Both the position numbers and the translations under genes were made by a program. From positions 1 through 64,000 of the forward strand of contig MCGE01000011.1 of the NCBI GenBank assembly GCA_002105175.1: a stretch of 64,000 nucleotides of DNA, given 5' to 3'. Positions 56,520 to 64,000 of the stretch are shown here, piece after piece; positions within the stretch are counted from its first letter, which is position 1; each line of letters begins with the position of its first letter. The DNA comes from Absidia repens. Its lineage: Eukaryota > Mucoromycota > Mucoromycetes > Mucorales > Cunninghamellaceae. A model generated the notes under the pieces. It worked only from the letters and a program-made list of their open reading frames with translations. It made no database searches and had not been told where the DNA came from.

Positions 56520-57090
56520 AGGATCGCTATTGGATGGTCATCAAAGAAGTTAGAGGAAAATCTCAAAGGAAGTGCGTGTCATCATTTTGGGGGTCCATCA
56601 GTTTCTCATTGTCTTTTGGGTCAAGAGAGCTTGAGTGGAGTTATCTCTGCTACGAGGGTGACAAGGTGACTGATTGTTGTTTCGAGCGACTTGACGGCTG
56701 CATTGAGTTCAGATATAGTTTGGGTGTCTTTAGTGAGCACGGTTGCTGAGCTGTCGGACTAGGTATGGTTTGTCGTTGATGTTTGCAGTAATGTACAATT
56801 TCGTTAAGAGGCTACTGTCGTGAGGGTATTAGTTCTTTGTGTTCCGGTTAAAAACAAAAAAAAAGTTCTTTGTGTTCCGGGCACTGATATTTGGGAAGTA
56901 GTCCAAGTTAAAGGTATGGTTGAATTTAAGGTGAACAGTTTTTTTTTTTACAGCAGAGCATCGGCGTTCTTGTGGTTTCGTTAACAAACCAGATATCAGA
57001 TAAGGCAACGTCGGGAATAGTTTCCGTGTGGATCGCCACTGCATTTTTTTTTGCATGACAATCCACTCTCCCAACTCTATCATATGGATT
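56520..57090 (-). other. Decayed coding-like sequence, probably retroelement relic
   Basis: Minus-strand fragments read as peptides but are broken by stops and homopolymers. One is coiled-coil-like (ISELNAAVKSLETTISHLVT, near 56720-56640). Another at 57040-56960 has TETIPDVALSDIWFVNETTR. They adjoin a recognisable LINE ORF1 fragment, so I read them as debris of a retroelement, without assigning a family. Confidence 0.3.
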
Positions 57091-57213
57091 TTTTTGTATA
57101 GAACTCTACCATATGGATGGTTTTGGAGTCTCGTTGGATGGATGTTATATTGCTTATGTTACTGATGTTTGTGTTACGTTAGTATAGTGAAGGAAACTTT
57201 TTTTTGTTTTGTT

Positions 57214-57453
57214 TTAAAAAAGGATATTATCGGCACGATGGATTTTCATCTGATCTGCTAAGTCCGGATGTACATACAGTTCCTCCATTGAGAGTATCTT
57301 ATTTTCATTTGTGGATGCATTGCATCGTCTCCGCGGTGTGGGGACTTTGAGTTGACTAACCATGGCTACTATCTGACTACAGGGGATTTCTACTGTCTCA
57401 GGTTGAGATTGAGATGGGGTTTGGGAAGTTGCCATTCCTAACTTACTGGTCAA
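57214..57453 (-). pseudogene. 5' fragment of a LINE ORF1
   Basis: A 79-codon frame resembles the first 55 residues of the intact ORF1 nearby: SQIVAMVSQLKVP against SDIVARGQMMKVP, and LADQMKIHRADNIL against YADLMKIHRAESVL. It stops just after this homology at an A-rich stretch (complement of 57198-57216). It is a truncated, diverged relative of the intact LINE, not a copy of it. Confidence 0.6.
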
Positions 57454-57561
57454 AGGTAATGTGCTTGGTACCTTTAAGTTATTGTATGGAACCTATCTGA
57501 TATACCGAAAGGGGGGTTTTTTTTTTCATCAGCGCCATAACGGCTAAAGCCAAATGCCAGG

Positions 57562-57681
57562 TTTTTTTTTTTTTTTTTTGTATAACTAGAGGACTTTCAA
57601 TCTACAACACGAATCGAACTCGAAGAAGACGAAACACATACAAAAAGGGAGGTAGTCTAGACCAAACGGCCAACACTCCAC
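57562..57681 (-). mobile_element. tRNA-derived SINE-like element
   Basis: Read on the minus strand: GTGGAGTGTTGGCC, an A-box-like TGGCCGTTTGG, and about 53 nt later a perfect B-box GTTCGATTC, then AAGTCCTC and an 18-nt A tail (T run 57562-57579). The T-arm stem pairs poorly, so it is not a functional tRNA. Box layout and tail fit a tRNA-derived SINE of about 120 bp. Confidence 0.6.
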
Positions 57682-57712
57682 TTTTTTTTTGTTTTTAAAA
57701 TAAATTTATTTT

Positions 57713-57742
57713 AATTGAAGGCCCGTGCACGGGCTTCAATTA
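57713..57742 (-). promoter_or_regulatory. 3' UTR stem-loop of the LINE
   Basis: ATTGAAGGCCCGTGCACGGGCTTCAAT-type inverted repeat (11-12 bp stem, one bulged G, TGCA loop). It lies about 25 bp from the A tail and about 55 bp after the ORF2 stop. Several LINE clades use a 3' stem-loop for template recognition; that role here is inferred. Confidence 0.5.
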
Positions 57743-57796
57743 TTTGATTTGCAAAATAGTTGCTATGCTAGAGTTTGGGGGATGGGACATCCTATT

Positions 57797-60700
57797 CTAA
57801 GCATTATCTTCTAATGATTCCGATCGAGAGGCTATCTTTGCTTCCCTACTAGCAACATAAGCGTCACTTGGAAAATGTTCCCCTTTCAGCCACTTGAGGG
57901 AACGTAGAGCACGGATGGCTCGCGTGTTGTTCCAGTTTCTTTCGTCAATGGTACATCGCCAGTGATAGCGCCACAGTGTGAGTAAAATGTCTGTTAAAGC
58001 AATCAGAGTGCAGCTTGATACCGGTGATCTGAAGGTCAGCGCTTGCCAATGGTCAATGGATTTTATGGTCAGTATGAATTTTGCTGATGCCCAAAAGGAT
58101 CGTTTCAAGGGGCAGTCAGCGATCATATGGTACGCACTTTCTGTTTCTTTGTCGCATATGCGGCACCAACCTGGATTTTCGTCTTGCGTTCGTATGTGTC
58201 TAAGCGTTTCCTGACTTGGTAGCTTGTTGATGAGTAGGCGCCACCATACCGTACGTGCGGCGTGCTGAATGGGGAGGCCCCAGAAAGTTTTCCATTGTTT
58301 TGTTGTCATAGTGGAGGCAGGAGGAGGAGCATACGGGATTGGTGGTGGTGGCAGGTCCCGGGAGTTCAATTCCATGTCCAACCATACCCTTCGCAATTGG
58401 CCAGTAGGGGTCGTGTAGGCGAGTCTTTCAAAAGGTTTCTTGATCCATTTATGAACCGGGATCGTGATTTGCCAGTGATTCAGTGACACTATGGTGAAGT
58501 AGGGTGGTGTTGTGTGGACGACGTCGGTATGAATGTTATTAATTTGGTCGGAGATGAGAGGGTCCCATTCATAATCGGCCTTCATCCATGCATGCCATAA
58601 TGCTTTGTACTTGGTGTCCGAGGCGGTGTAGTTTGGCGCAAAAGTTTGAGTCCGCTCATTATATGGTAGTAGGTCCTGGACAATGGCTTTTGAGTCGATT
58701 TTGAGACTTTGACTGTTCGTTACTGGGATGAACACCAAATGTAGGGGAATGTACCGCGTGATTCTCGGAGTCCACGTTTTAGGCGGGAGGATCGGCGGGA
58801 GTCGTTCTAGGAGTCGGGTTAAGTGGTACAGATGAGGGACTGCCTTAACCTTTTTCGAGTATTGTTTTGGCGCCATTAGGAAAGGGATCACCGAAGTATG
58901 GCCAGTATAAAGGCGTATGAGAACGTTTATAACCCCTGTCAGTGGATTAGGCCGACGGTCTGTCAATATTTTCTTGATGTAGACATTATGTAAGGCAATA
59001 TATTGGTCTTGAAGATGTATTAGTCCTAGGCCACCTTGTTCCCTTGGTCGGGTTGCATAATCCAAAGATGGGCGAGGGTAGAAGGGGAAAACATACGATC
59101 TAATCAAGGAGTTGATTTTCTTCAGCCATTCCTTAGGAACAATTGTTACTCTAAGTATGTGCCATAGTCTCGACAGTAATAATGAGTTAACTATCAGTGA
59201 GCGTCCTTTTACCGAGAGGTTTCTTGCTTTGACCATGTTGATGTGGTTCTGTATCTTGTTAGTAACTCCCTCTAGGAAATTGGATAGTTGTACCGGTGTA
59301 CTGTATAAGGGGTAGCCTAAGTATATTGCTGGGGTGGAGGTGGTTTTGTCGTGCCAAGTGATGCCGTCATCTTGGATTAATGATTGCCATTGGGGGTGTG
59401 GATTACCAGTCAATGATAGCATAGTTGTTTTCGCTAGGTTAATCTTGGCATTAGAGGCGTGTCCATATCTGGCGAGTAGGTTTTGGAGTACTAACCATTC
59501 TTGCGAGTTTCGTATAAAGACAATCAAATCGTCCGCGTATGCGAGTAGTTTGATATTGACGTCCTTATCTGTGGCTAGGTTTGTGCTTGATGACCATTGA
59601 ATAGTGTTGGGGATGTTGATGCCTCGTAGGGTACTATTGGCCAAAATCGATCTTAGCATGGGTTCAAAAGCCACATTAAAGAGCAAGGGAGAAAGAGGGT
59701 CGCCTTGTCTGAGTCCTCGGGCTTGTGTGAAGGGGGACGCAACCCAACCGTTGATGGAAATGTGTATATTTGTCGAGAAAAACATGTTAATCAGCATATG
59801 GACAAACTCTTGCGGGAAACCGAGGTGGAGCATGACTTGTGTTAAGTATAGTGGGTGAACCCTGTCGTAGGCTTTCTCTTGATCCAACAGGACGGCCACA
59901 GATTGGTCATCAGGAGCTGTGTGTTGGAGATGGTGTGTTAGAGCTTGAGTTACCCATCCATTGTCCGAGATGAGACGTTTATGCATAAATCCGGTCTGGA
60001 ATGGATTAATAATTTTAGGCAGGACATCGTGCATACGGTTAGCTATGATTTTGGTGAATAGTTTAGCATCACAGTTGATCATCGAGAGTGGTCGCCAATT
60101 CGCCAGGAGATCACGATCCCCTTTCTTAAAAAGTAACACTGTACGGGTTTCCAGCCATGAGGGAGGGAATATACCATTTTGTGCATCTTGGAGAATATCT
60201 CGTAGTAGATTGATGGTCTGATGATGGTGACTAAGTAGAAACCGGTAAAGTTCAAAACTGAGTCCATCTAAACCAGGGCTACGGTGTGTTGGGGACGTGC
60301 GGATCGCTTGTTCTACGGTAAAAATCTGTATTTTTGCAAGTAGCTCCTCTTGTTGGGTCTGGTTAACCATGTTGTTTGGAGTAGTTGAAAGTAGAGTCTG
60401 TACCGCATGGGGGTCTTGCTGATCCGGAGAGTACAGGTGCTGGTAGAATCGTCGTGCTTGTTGAAGGATGCCTGTTGGAGTAGTGTGGTAGGTGTCATTA
60501 GTCGGGTCTCGTAGCCGGTTGATGGTAACTTGCTGTGTTCGTGCTTTAAGTGTGCGGTAAAAGTATTTGGTGCTATTTTCCCCTGCTTCTGTCCATGTAG
60601 TGTTGGTGCGCACGATCATTTTTTCGAGTTCCTCATTTGTAATTCGTTCGATTTCCTTTTCCACTGCTTTCAGATTGTCGGACATGCGCATCTGAGGTTG

Positions 60701-61696
60701 TTGGACAAGATCCATCTGTTGTTTGTGTAATGATGCCAGGCGATTTTGACGTTTCTGTGTACTTCCGGCACTATATCCTATAGCAAGACGTTTGATAGTG
60801 ACTTTGAGCGTATCCCATTGGCTTTGTTTGGACTTTGTTTCTGTTTCCATCGCAAAGAAACGGTCCAAAGTATTCAAAAGAAGTTCTCGAAACTCATCTT
60901 GTTGTAGTAATTGATTGTTAAAGCGCCATACACCAGGGCCTATATATGGTTTGTCAATGTGCAGCACAAAACTCAGTTGAGCATGATCAGTAAAGGATGG
61001 GAGTAGAAAGCGTTGTGTTGTATTGCCTATGGCAGGCATGAGACTTGGGTGACAGAAGATATAATCTACCGTGGTACCTTGTTTGCCTTGTCTATAGGTA
61101 ATTTGGGGACGATATACAGAGGATGTGGTTTGATTGTGTGCTTTGACAGGATCGATGAAAAGTGACTTGAGCCATACAGACCAATCGTGCAGGTATGCTG
61201 GGAGTGGAGAGCGGTAGTAGTGTATATTAAAATCACCCATAAGGATCCATTGTCTTGAGAGGTCATTGAGGAGGGGATGGGTTTGCATTTCTTGATAGAA
61301 TTGAGGTCTGGCGGATTTTTGAGCTGGGGCGTATATTGAGGCGATACTGCATACCATGGTGGAAGTTGAGATATCGATAATATCGGCGGTAATGATTCGT
61401 TGGTCAATGGTGATGCTGGCATTGTCAATCTTATAGAGGGGGTTAAAAATGATAATGGCAGTATATTTAGTGAAAATGGATGTTGTGTTCGGGAAGAGGC
61501 GTTCTAGGGTGAGGATAGTGGAGTCTGTAAGGTATGTTTCGTGGGTAGGGTGGATATCTTGAAGACATAGTATGTCGCATGGGTTGGTTGAGGGGGATCG
61601 TAGGAATTTCGTGTACATTCGTTGGTTGTGAGAGTTATTGATTTTGAGAATGCTGCGGGCATTCAGGGTTGATATGCGTAGTGGTTGTACTGTCAT
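57797..61696 (-). CDS. LINE ORF2: AP endonuclease and reverse transcriptase
   Basis: 1299 residues. The N-terminal APE-type endonuclease (about 1-245) has STLNARSI, a CLQDIH in place of the usual QE, IASIYAPA, ILMGDFN (154-157), VDYIFCHPS and the final catalytic TDHAQLSF. The reverse transcriptase spans about 505-790: VLLFKKGDRDLLANWRPLS, INPFQTGFMHKR, VLLDQEKAYDRV, GLRQGDPLSPLLFNVAFEPM and catalytic LLAYADDLIVF (YADD at 720-723). The C-terminus carries a Zn-binding zf-RVT motif: WCRICDKETESAYHMIADCP. All catalytic residues are present. ORF2 starts in the same frame as ORF1, two codons after its stop (TAA-AAT-ATG), so it is probably made by reinitiation or readthrough. No RNase H domain was seen. 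Confidence 0.93.
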   Translation of the reverse strand: MTVQPLRISTLNARSILKINNSHNQRMYTKFLRSPSTNPCDILCLQDIHPTHETYLTDSTILTLERLFPNTTSIFTKYTAIIIFNPLYKIDNASITIDQRIITADIIDISTSTMVCSIASIYAPAQKSARPQFYQEMQTHPLLNDLSRQWILMGDFNIHYYRSPLPAYLHDWSVWLKSLFIDPVKAHNQTTSSVYRPQITYRQGKQGTTVDYIFCHPSLMPAIGNTTQRFLLPSFTDHAQLSFVLHIDKPYIGPGVWRFNNQLLQQDEFRELLLNTLDRFFAMETETKSKQSQWDTLKVTIKRLAIGYSAGSTQKRQNRLASLHKQQMDLVQQPQMRMSDNLKAVEKEIERITNEELEKMIVRTNTTWTEAGENSTKYFYRTLKARTQQVTINRLRDPTNDTYHTTPTGILQQARRFYQHLYSPDQQDPHAVQTLLSTTPNNMVNQTQQEELLAKIQIFTVEQAIRTSPTHRSPGLDGLSFELYRFLLSHHHQTINLLRDILQDAQNGIFPPSWLETRTVLLFKKGDRDLLANWRPLSMINCDAKLFTKIIANRMHDVLPKIINPFQTGFMHKRLISDNGWVTQALTHHLQHTAPDDQSVAVLLDQEKAYDRVHPLYLTQVMLHLGFPQEFVHMLINMFFSTNIHISINGWVASPFTQARGLRQGDPLSPLLFNVAFEPMLRSILANSTLRGINIPNTIQWSSSTNLATDKDVNIKLLAYADDLIVFIRNSQEWLVLQNLLARYGHASNAKINLAKTTMLSLTGNPHPQWQSLIQDDGITWHDKTTSTPAIYLGYPLYSTPVQLSNFLEGVTNKIQNHINMVKARNLSVKGRSLIVNSLLLSRLWHILRVTIVPKEWLKKINSLIRSYVFPFYPRPSLDYATRPREQGGLGLIHLQDQYIALHNVYIKKILTDRRPNPLTGVINVLIRLYTGHTSVIPFLMAPKQYSKKVKAVPHLYHLTRLLERLPPILPPKTWTPRITRYIPLHLVFIPVTNSQSLKIDSKAIVQDLLPYNERTQTFAPNYTASDTKYKALWHAWMKADYEWDPLISDQINNIHTDVVHTTPPYFTIVSLNHWQITIPVHKWIKKPFERLAYTTPTGQLRRVWLDMELNSRDLPPPPIPYAPPPASTMTTKQWKTFWGLPIQHAARTVWWRLLINKLPSQETLRHIRTQDENPGWCRICDKETESAYHMIADCPLKRSFWASAKFILTIKSIDHWQALTFRSPVSSCTLIALTDILLTLWRYHWRCTIDERNWNNTRAIRALRSLKWLKGEHFPSDAYVASREAKIASRSESLEDNA

Positions 61697-61699
61697 ATT

Positions 61700-63097
61700 T
61701 TATGATCGTTTCGAGATGGAGGACGATTTATCTGTCCTCTTGGGGATGCTGGATGATTTCTTATGTCGTTTACTGATTTCCATCGCCTCTTTGCTGGAGG
61801 TGATAAATGTTTCCTGGTTTTCCTCTGTCTGTACCATTTCCGCCTGGCTGTCAACCGGCATAGTGGTTCTGATGGTGATTGGTGCATGTTTTGAAGCCAG
61901 TGTACCTTGATGTTCGTTGTTGTTGGCCTCAGAGTCCTGATCCACTTGTTTATCTGCCAAAGGCATGGGAGTATCTTCCTCTTTATGTAGAGTATGTTGC
62001 TTGTCCTCTGCAACAACTTTTTCGGCACTTTTGGTTGCTATATTACTGTTACTAATGCTACTTGACAACTTAGGGGACCGTCCCCCTCCTGTTTGGTGGG
62101 CGTCATAGCCATCTTTTGATTGTACATTGGCACTTTCCTTTTTTTCCTCTTTTTGTGTATCTTCTTTTGTTTCATTTTTTTCGGAATTTTCAATGTTTTT
62201 TTCTTTTTTTGTATTTTCTTCAGTTTTTTGTTTCTTAACAACAGGTGTGTCATCTTGGTTGGCAGTGCTCTTGCGAGGTGTCAATCCGTCATTGGGGCAG
62301 TGTCGCGCTATGTGGCCGTGTCCTTGACACCGGTAGCATTTAAGGGCTGCCAGAATAGGACAATCCTTCTTTAGGTGTCCTGCTTTGCGACAATGGTAGC
62401 AAACTGGGGGTTGCCCTCGATAGTTGGCTGGAACGAAAATGTCCCACGTTTTCATGTAAAGCATCCTTTGAAGAGGTTCAAACTGGCCTTGTGACGGATC
62501 CGTGTCCAACAGGGCGGTGATCGCACCTTCAAACACGCCTGCTTGTTTGATTGCCATAATTCTGCATACCTTGCCATATAGGGCCAGTGATGATTTTAGT
62601 GAGGCCGTCAGTTCCTTGGTGTCTTCGAAAGGTACTCCGACCACGTGAACTTTTACCATTTTGGGGAGCCGGTCTTCGTTTCTTGATGGTATCGCTTTAT
62701 ATTGTTTTTCGTTTACTTCAATACCCTTGCTGATCGCGCTGTTCACAATTTGTTGCGTTTCGAAACGAGCTTCCACCATAAAGGTGCCGGTGTTTCGTCC
62801 AATGTTTGGCTTGATAATTCGAGCCCCTGTCAGGGTTCCCAAGTCTTTCGACAGTTTGCTATACACATCTCGAGGATTTTCGAAATCGCTTGAGAGGAAT
62901 TCAAAAATGACAGTGTTGCTATGGAGAGCCATTTCCAGTACACTTTCAGCCCTGTGTATTTTCATTAGGTCTGCATATTCTTCAATTTCGTAGAGTTTCA
63001 GGTATTCTTGTGACATTTGCCCATCCCGATGTGGTGTCTGAGATGGGACCTTCATCATCTGTCCTCGAGCCACAATGTCGCTCCAAGTCGTAGTCAT
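61700..63097 (-). CDS. LINE ORF1: zinc-knuckle nucleic-acid-binding protein
   Basis: 465 residues. The N-terminal half (about 50-225) is a globular alpha/beta region resembling the RNA-recognition-type or DUF4283-like part of Tx1/L1 ORF1 proteins (MVKVHVVGVPFEDTKELTAS). Two CCHC knuckles follow: C233-x2-C236-x4-H241-x4-C246 and C254-x2-C257-x4-H262-x4-C267. The C-terminus is a Lys/Glu-rich, low-complexity tail. It would coat the element RNA in an RNP with ORF2. Start: first ATG of the frame at 63097. It is followed directly by ORF2 in the same frame. Confidence 0.88.
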   Translation of the reverse strand: MTTTWSDIVARGQMMKVPSQTPHRDGQMSQEYLKLYEIEEYADLMKIHRAESVLEMALHSNTVIFEFLSSDFENPRDVYSKLSKDLGTLTGARIIKPNIGRNTGTFMVEARFETQQIVNSAISKGIEVNEKQYKAIPSRNEDRLPKMVKVHVVGVPFEDTKELTASLKSSLALYGKVCRIMAIKQAGVFEGAITALLDTDPSQGQFEPLQRMLYMKTWDIFVPANYRGQPPVCYHCRKAGHLKKDCPILAALKCYRCQGHGHIARHCPNDGLTPRKSTANQDDTPVVKKQKTEENTKKEKNIENSEKNETKEDTQKEEKKESANVQSKDGYDAHQTGGGRSPKLSSSISNSNIATKSAEKVVAEDKQHTLHKEEDTPMPLADKQVDQDSEANNNEHQGTLASKHAPITIRTTMPVDSQAEMVQTEENQETFITSSKEAMEISKRHKKSSSIPKRTDKSSSISKRS

Positions 63098-63222
63098 TCT
63101 ATAGACCGTTGCTATTCTGGATAGATAGTTCTTCTTTGCTGGAGAAGTAGTTGCTAATCGATGTGTTGTATTCGCTTAAATGTTTATCCGCTCAAAAAGT
63201 GATGTTTAAGCGAAAGAGTTTT
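63098..63222 (-). promoter_or_regulatory. LINE 5' UTR with palindromic motif
   Basis: Near its outer end is a self-complementary pair (CGCTTAAA and TTTAAGCG, 63174-63212) enclosing TTTATCCGCTC. A second version of this motif lies outside the element at 63305-63341. It could be an internal promoter element, as LINE promoters must lie inside the transcribed unit. Confidence 0.4.
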
Positions 63223-63352
63223 GGCCAACACTCCACCCCCTAGGCTTTGTTATTGGATTTATGGACTTTACTGTCGTTGAGTTGTTGTTTAAGATCAATA
63301 GTAACGCTTAAAAGTTTATCCGCTCAAAAGTGATGTTTAAGCTTTTTATTTT

Positions 63353-63921
63353 CAACAATTTTTTTAAGGATAGGAGCCAATGATCACGTGGTATATACAA
63401 AAAAAAAAGATCACGCGGTAAACAACAACAACAAATGAATTAATAAAACAAAATATCAATAAATAATTATAATTATTAGCATTTTTATTTGTTTGCGAAT
63501 TTTATTGCCAAATATTTTAAAATTACTATTTTCGAAAATATATATTTGATTGCAATTGCTTTTTATGGTTTTGTTTATTATATCGTGTAACACCAAAATA
63601 GGCAATTGAGTATTATCAAACTGCTATATTTGGTCATAATTCCCAAATAGGCAGCTTCAAAAGTATTACTTACCCTTTTTGGTGTTACACGATATAATAA
63701 ACAAAACCATAAAAAGCAATTGCAATCAAATATATATTTTCTAAAATAGTAATTTTAAAATATTTGGCAATAAAATTCGCAAACAAATAAAAATGCTAAT
63801 AATTATAATTATTTATTGATATTTTGTTTTATTAATTCATTTGTTGTTGTTGTTTACCGCGTGATCTTTTTTTTTTGTATATACCACGTGATCATTGGCT
63901 CCTATCCTTAAAAAATTGTTG
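63353..63921. mobile_element. Foldback element with 245-bp near-identical arms
   Basis: Left arm 63353-63598 and right arm 63677-63921 are reverse complements with about two differences by eye (one T-run length, one substitution). The 78-bp spacer holds two short direct repeats (CCAAAATAGGCA and CCCAAATAGGCA). Each arm contains ATCACGTGG and ATCACGCGG. There is no coding capacity. It looks like a young foldback/MITE-like insertion; an assembly inversion artefact is the alternative. Confidence 0.7.
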
Positions 63922-64000
63922 GGGGGGCGTTCGAATGCTTTTTTATCCCCTCTTCACCTGGTTTATGTACACGTGATGTTTTAAAAAATGGTTGCCACGA
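63922..64000. other. Window end, nothing recognised
   Basis: 79 bp of unique-looking sequence after a G run; no feature seen. Confidence 0.3.

Larger units (their letters stand above)
57682..63222 (-). mobile_element. Full-length LINE (L1/Tx1-like non-LTR retrotransposon)
   Basis: 5541 bp bounded by a perfect 14-bp direct repeat GGCCAACACTCCAC (57668-57681 and 63223-63236), read as target-site duplication. On the minus strand: 5' UTR 63222-63098, ORF1 63097-61700, ORF2 61696-57797, then a 3' UTR of about 115 nt with a stem-loop and a short A tail (complement of 57682-57690). Both frames are open over their full length, so it may be active or recently so. The element lies in the SINE head at 57668-57681. 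Confidence 0.85.

Noticed and set aside
57582..57681. Functional tRNA gene at the LINE target
   Set aside because: The B-box is perfect, but the T-arm and acceptor stems do not pair and an A tail follows, so it was called SINE-like instead.
1..64000. CRISPR arrays, operons, riboswitches
   Set aside because: The window is eukaryotic with spliced genes; spaced direct repeats of CRISPR type were not seen.

Overview
The window looks like a piece of an AT-rich genome of an early-diverging fungus, most likely Mucoromycota/Mucorales. This is inferred from compact genes with many short introns (mostly 50-140 bp, GTAAG donors), the protein families present, an L1/Tx1-like LINE with zinc-knuckle ORF1, and dense A/T homopolymers. 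I cannot name the species from sequence alone. All splice models were built by hand by joining frames; every multi-exon model given closes in frame and ends at a stop.

Layout: 1.4-12.9 kb holds six genes: a Q/H-rich nuclear-looking protein, a PQ-loop vacuolar transporter, a mitochondrial small-subunit/regulator protein (Bot1/mS35-like, minus strand), a Cys-rich single-pass membrane protein with an SH3 domain, a small acidic secreted protein (minus) and an unrecognised membrane protein. 15.3-22.7 kb holds a Kelch-repeat membrane protein (9 exons) and the large subunit of chromatin assembly factor 1 (17 exons, one GC-AG intron). 25.0-33.6 kb holds an NPC2-like ML-domain protein (minus, apparently with a 5-nt micro-exon), a prenylcysteine-oxidase-like flavoprotein and uroporphyrinogen decarboxylase. 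35.3-41.2 kb holds two GNAT acetyltransferases (minus) and the La protein. 44.3-56.3 kb holds a RhoGAP, a cytochrome-b5/acyl-CoA dehydrogenase fusion (minus) and an Osh3-like oxysterol-binding protein. They form no operon or obvious cluster: they are ordinary housekeeping and membrane-traffic genes.

The gaps between genes are filled by one modular, apparently non-autonomous repeat family. Seven composite copies of about 0.7-1.25 kb (22.8, 26.6, 34.1, 36.5, 41.3, 47.6 and 48.8 kb) share a left tip, a tandem-repeat block, a core and a right module. At least seven further core-only or diverged copies lie at 0.1, 4.1, 13.5, 18.4, 24.6, 30.9 and 42.6 kb. I see no transposase and no terminal inverted repeats, so I leave the class open.

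The right end (56.5-64 kb) is a transposon graveyard around one apparently intact 5.54-kb LINE on the minus strand. ORF1 carries two CCHC knuckles and ORF2 carries an APE endonuclease, a reverse transcriptase with YADD and a C-terminal zinc motif. The LINE is flanked by a perfect 14-bp target-site duplication and sits in the head of a tRNA-like, poly(A)-tailed SINE. A relic of a related ORF1 lies beside it. A foldback element with 245-bp, nearly identical arms lies just upstream of the LINE 5' end. A separate 55-bp T tract inside a composite repeat, flanked by a 14-bp direct duplication, looks like a LINE-driven insertion of a poly(A) tail alone.
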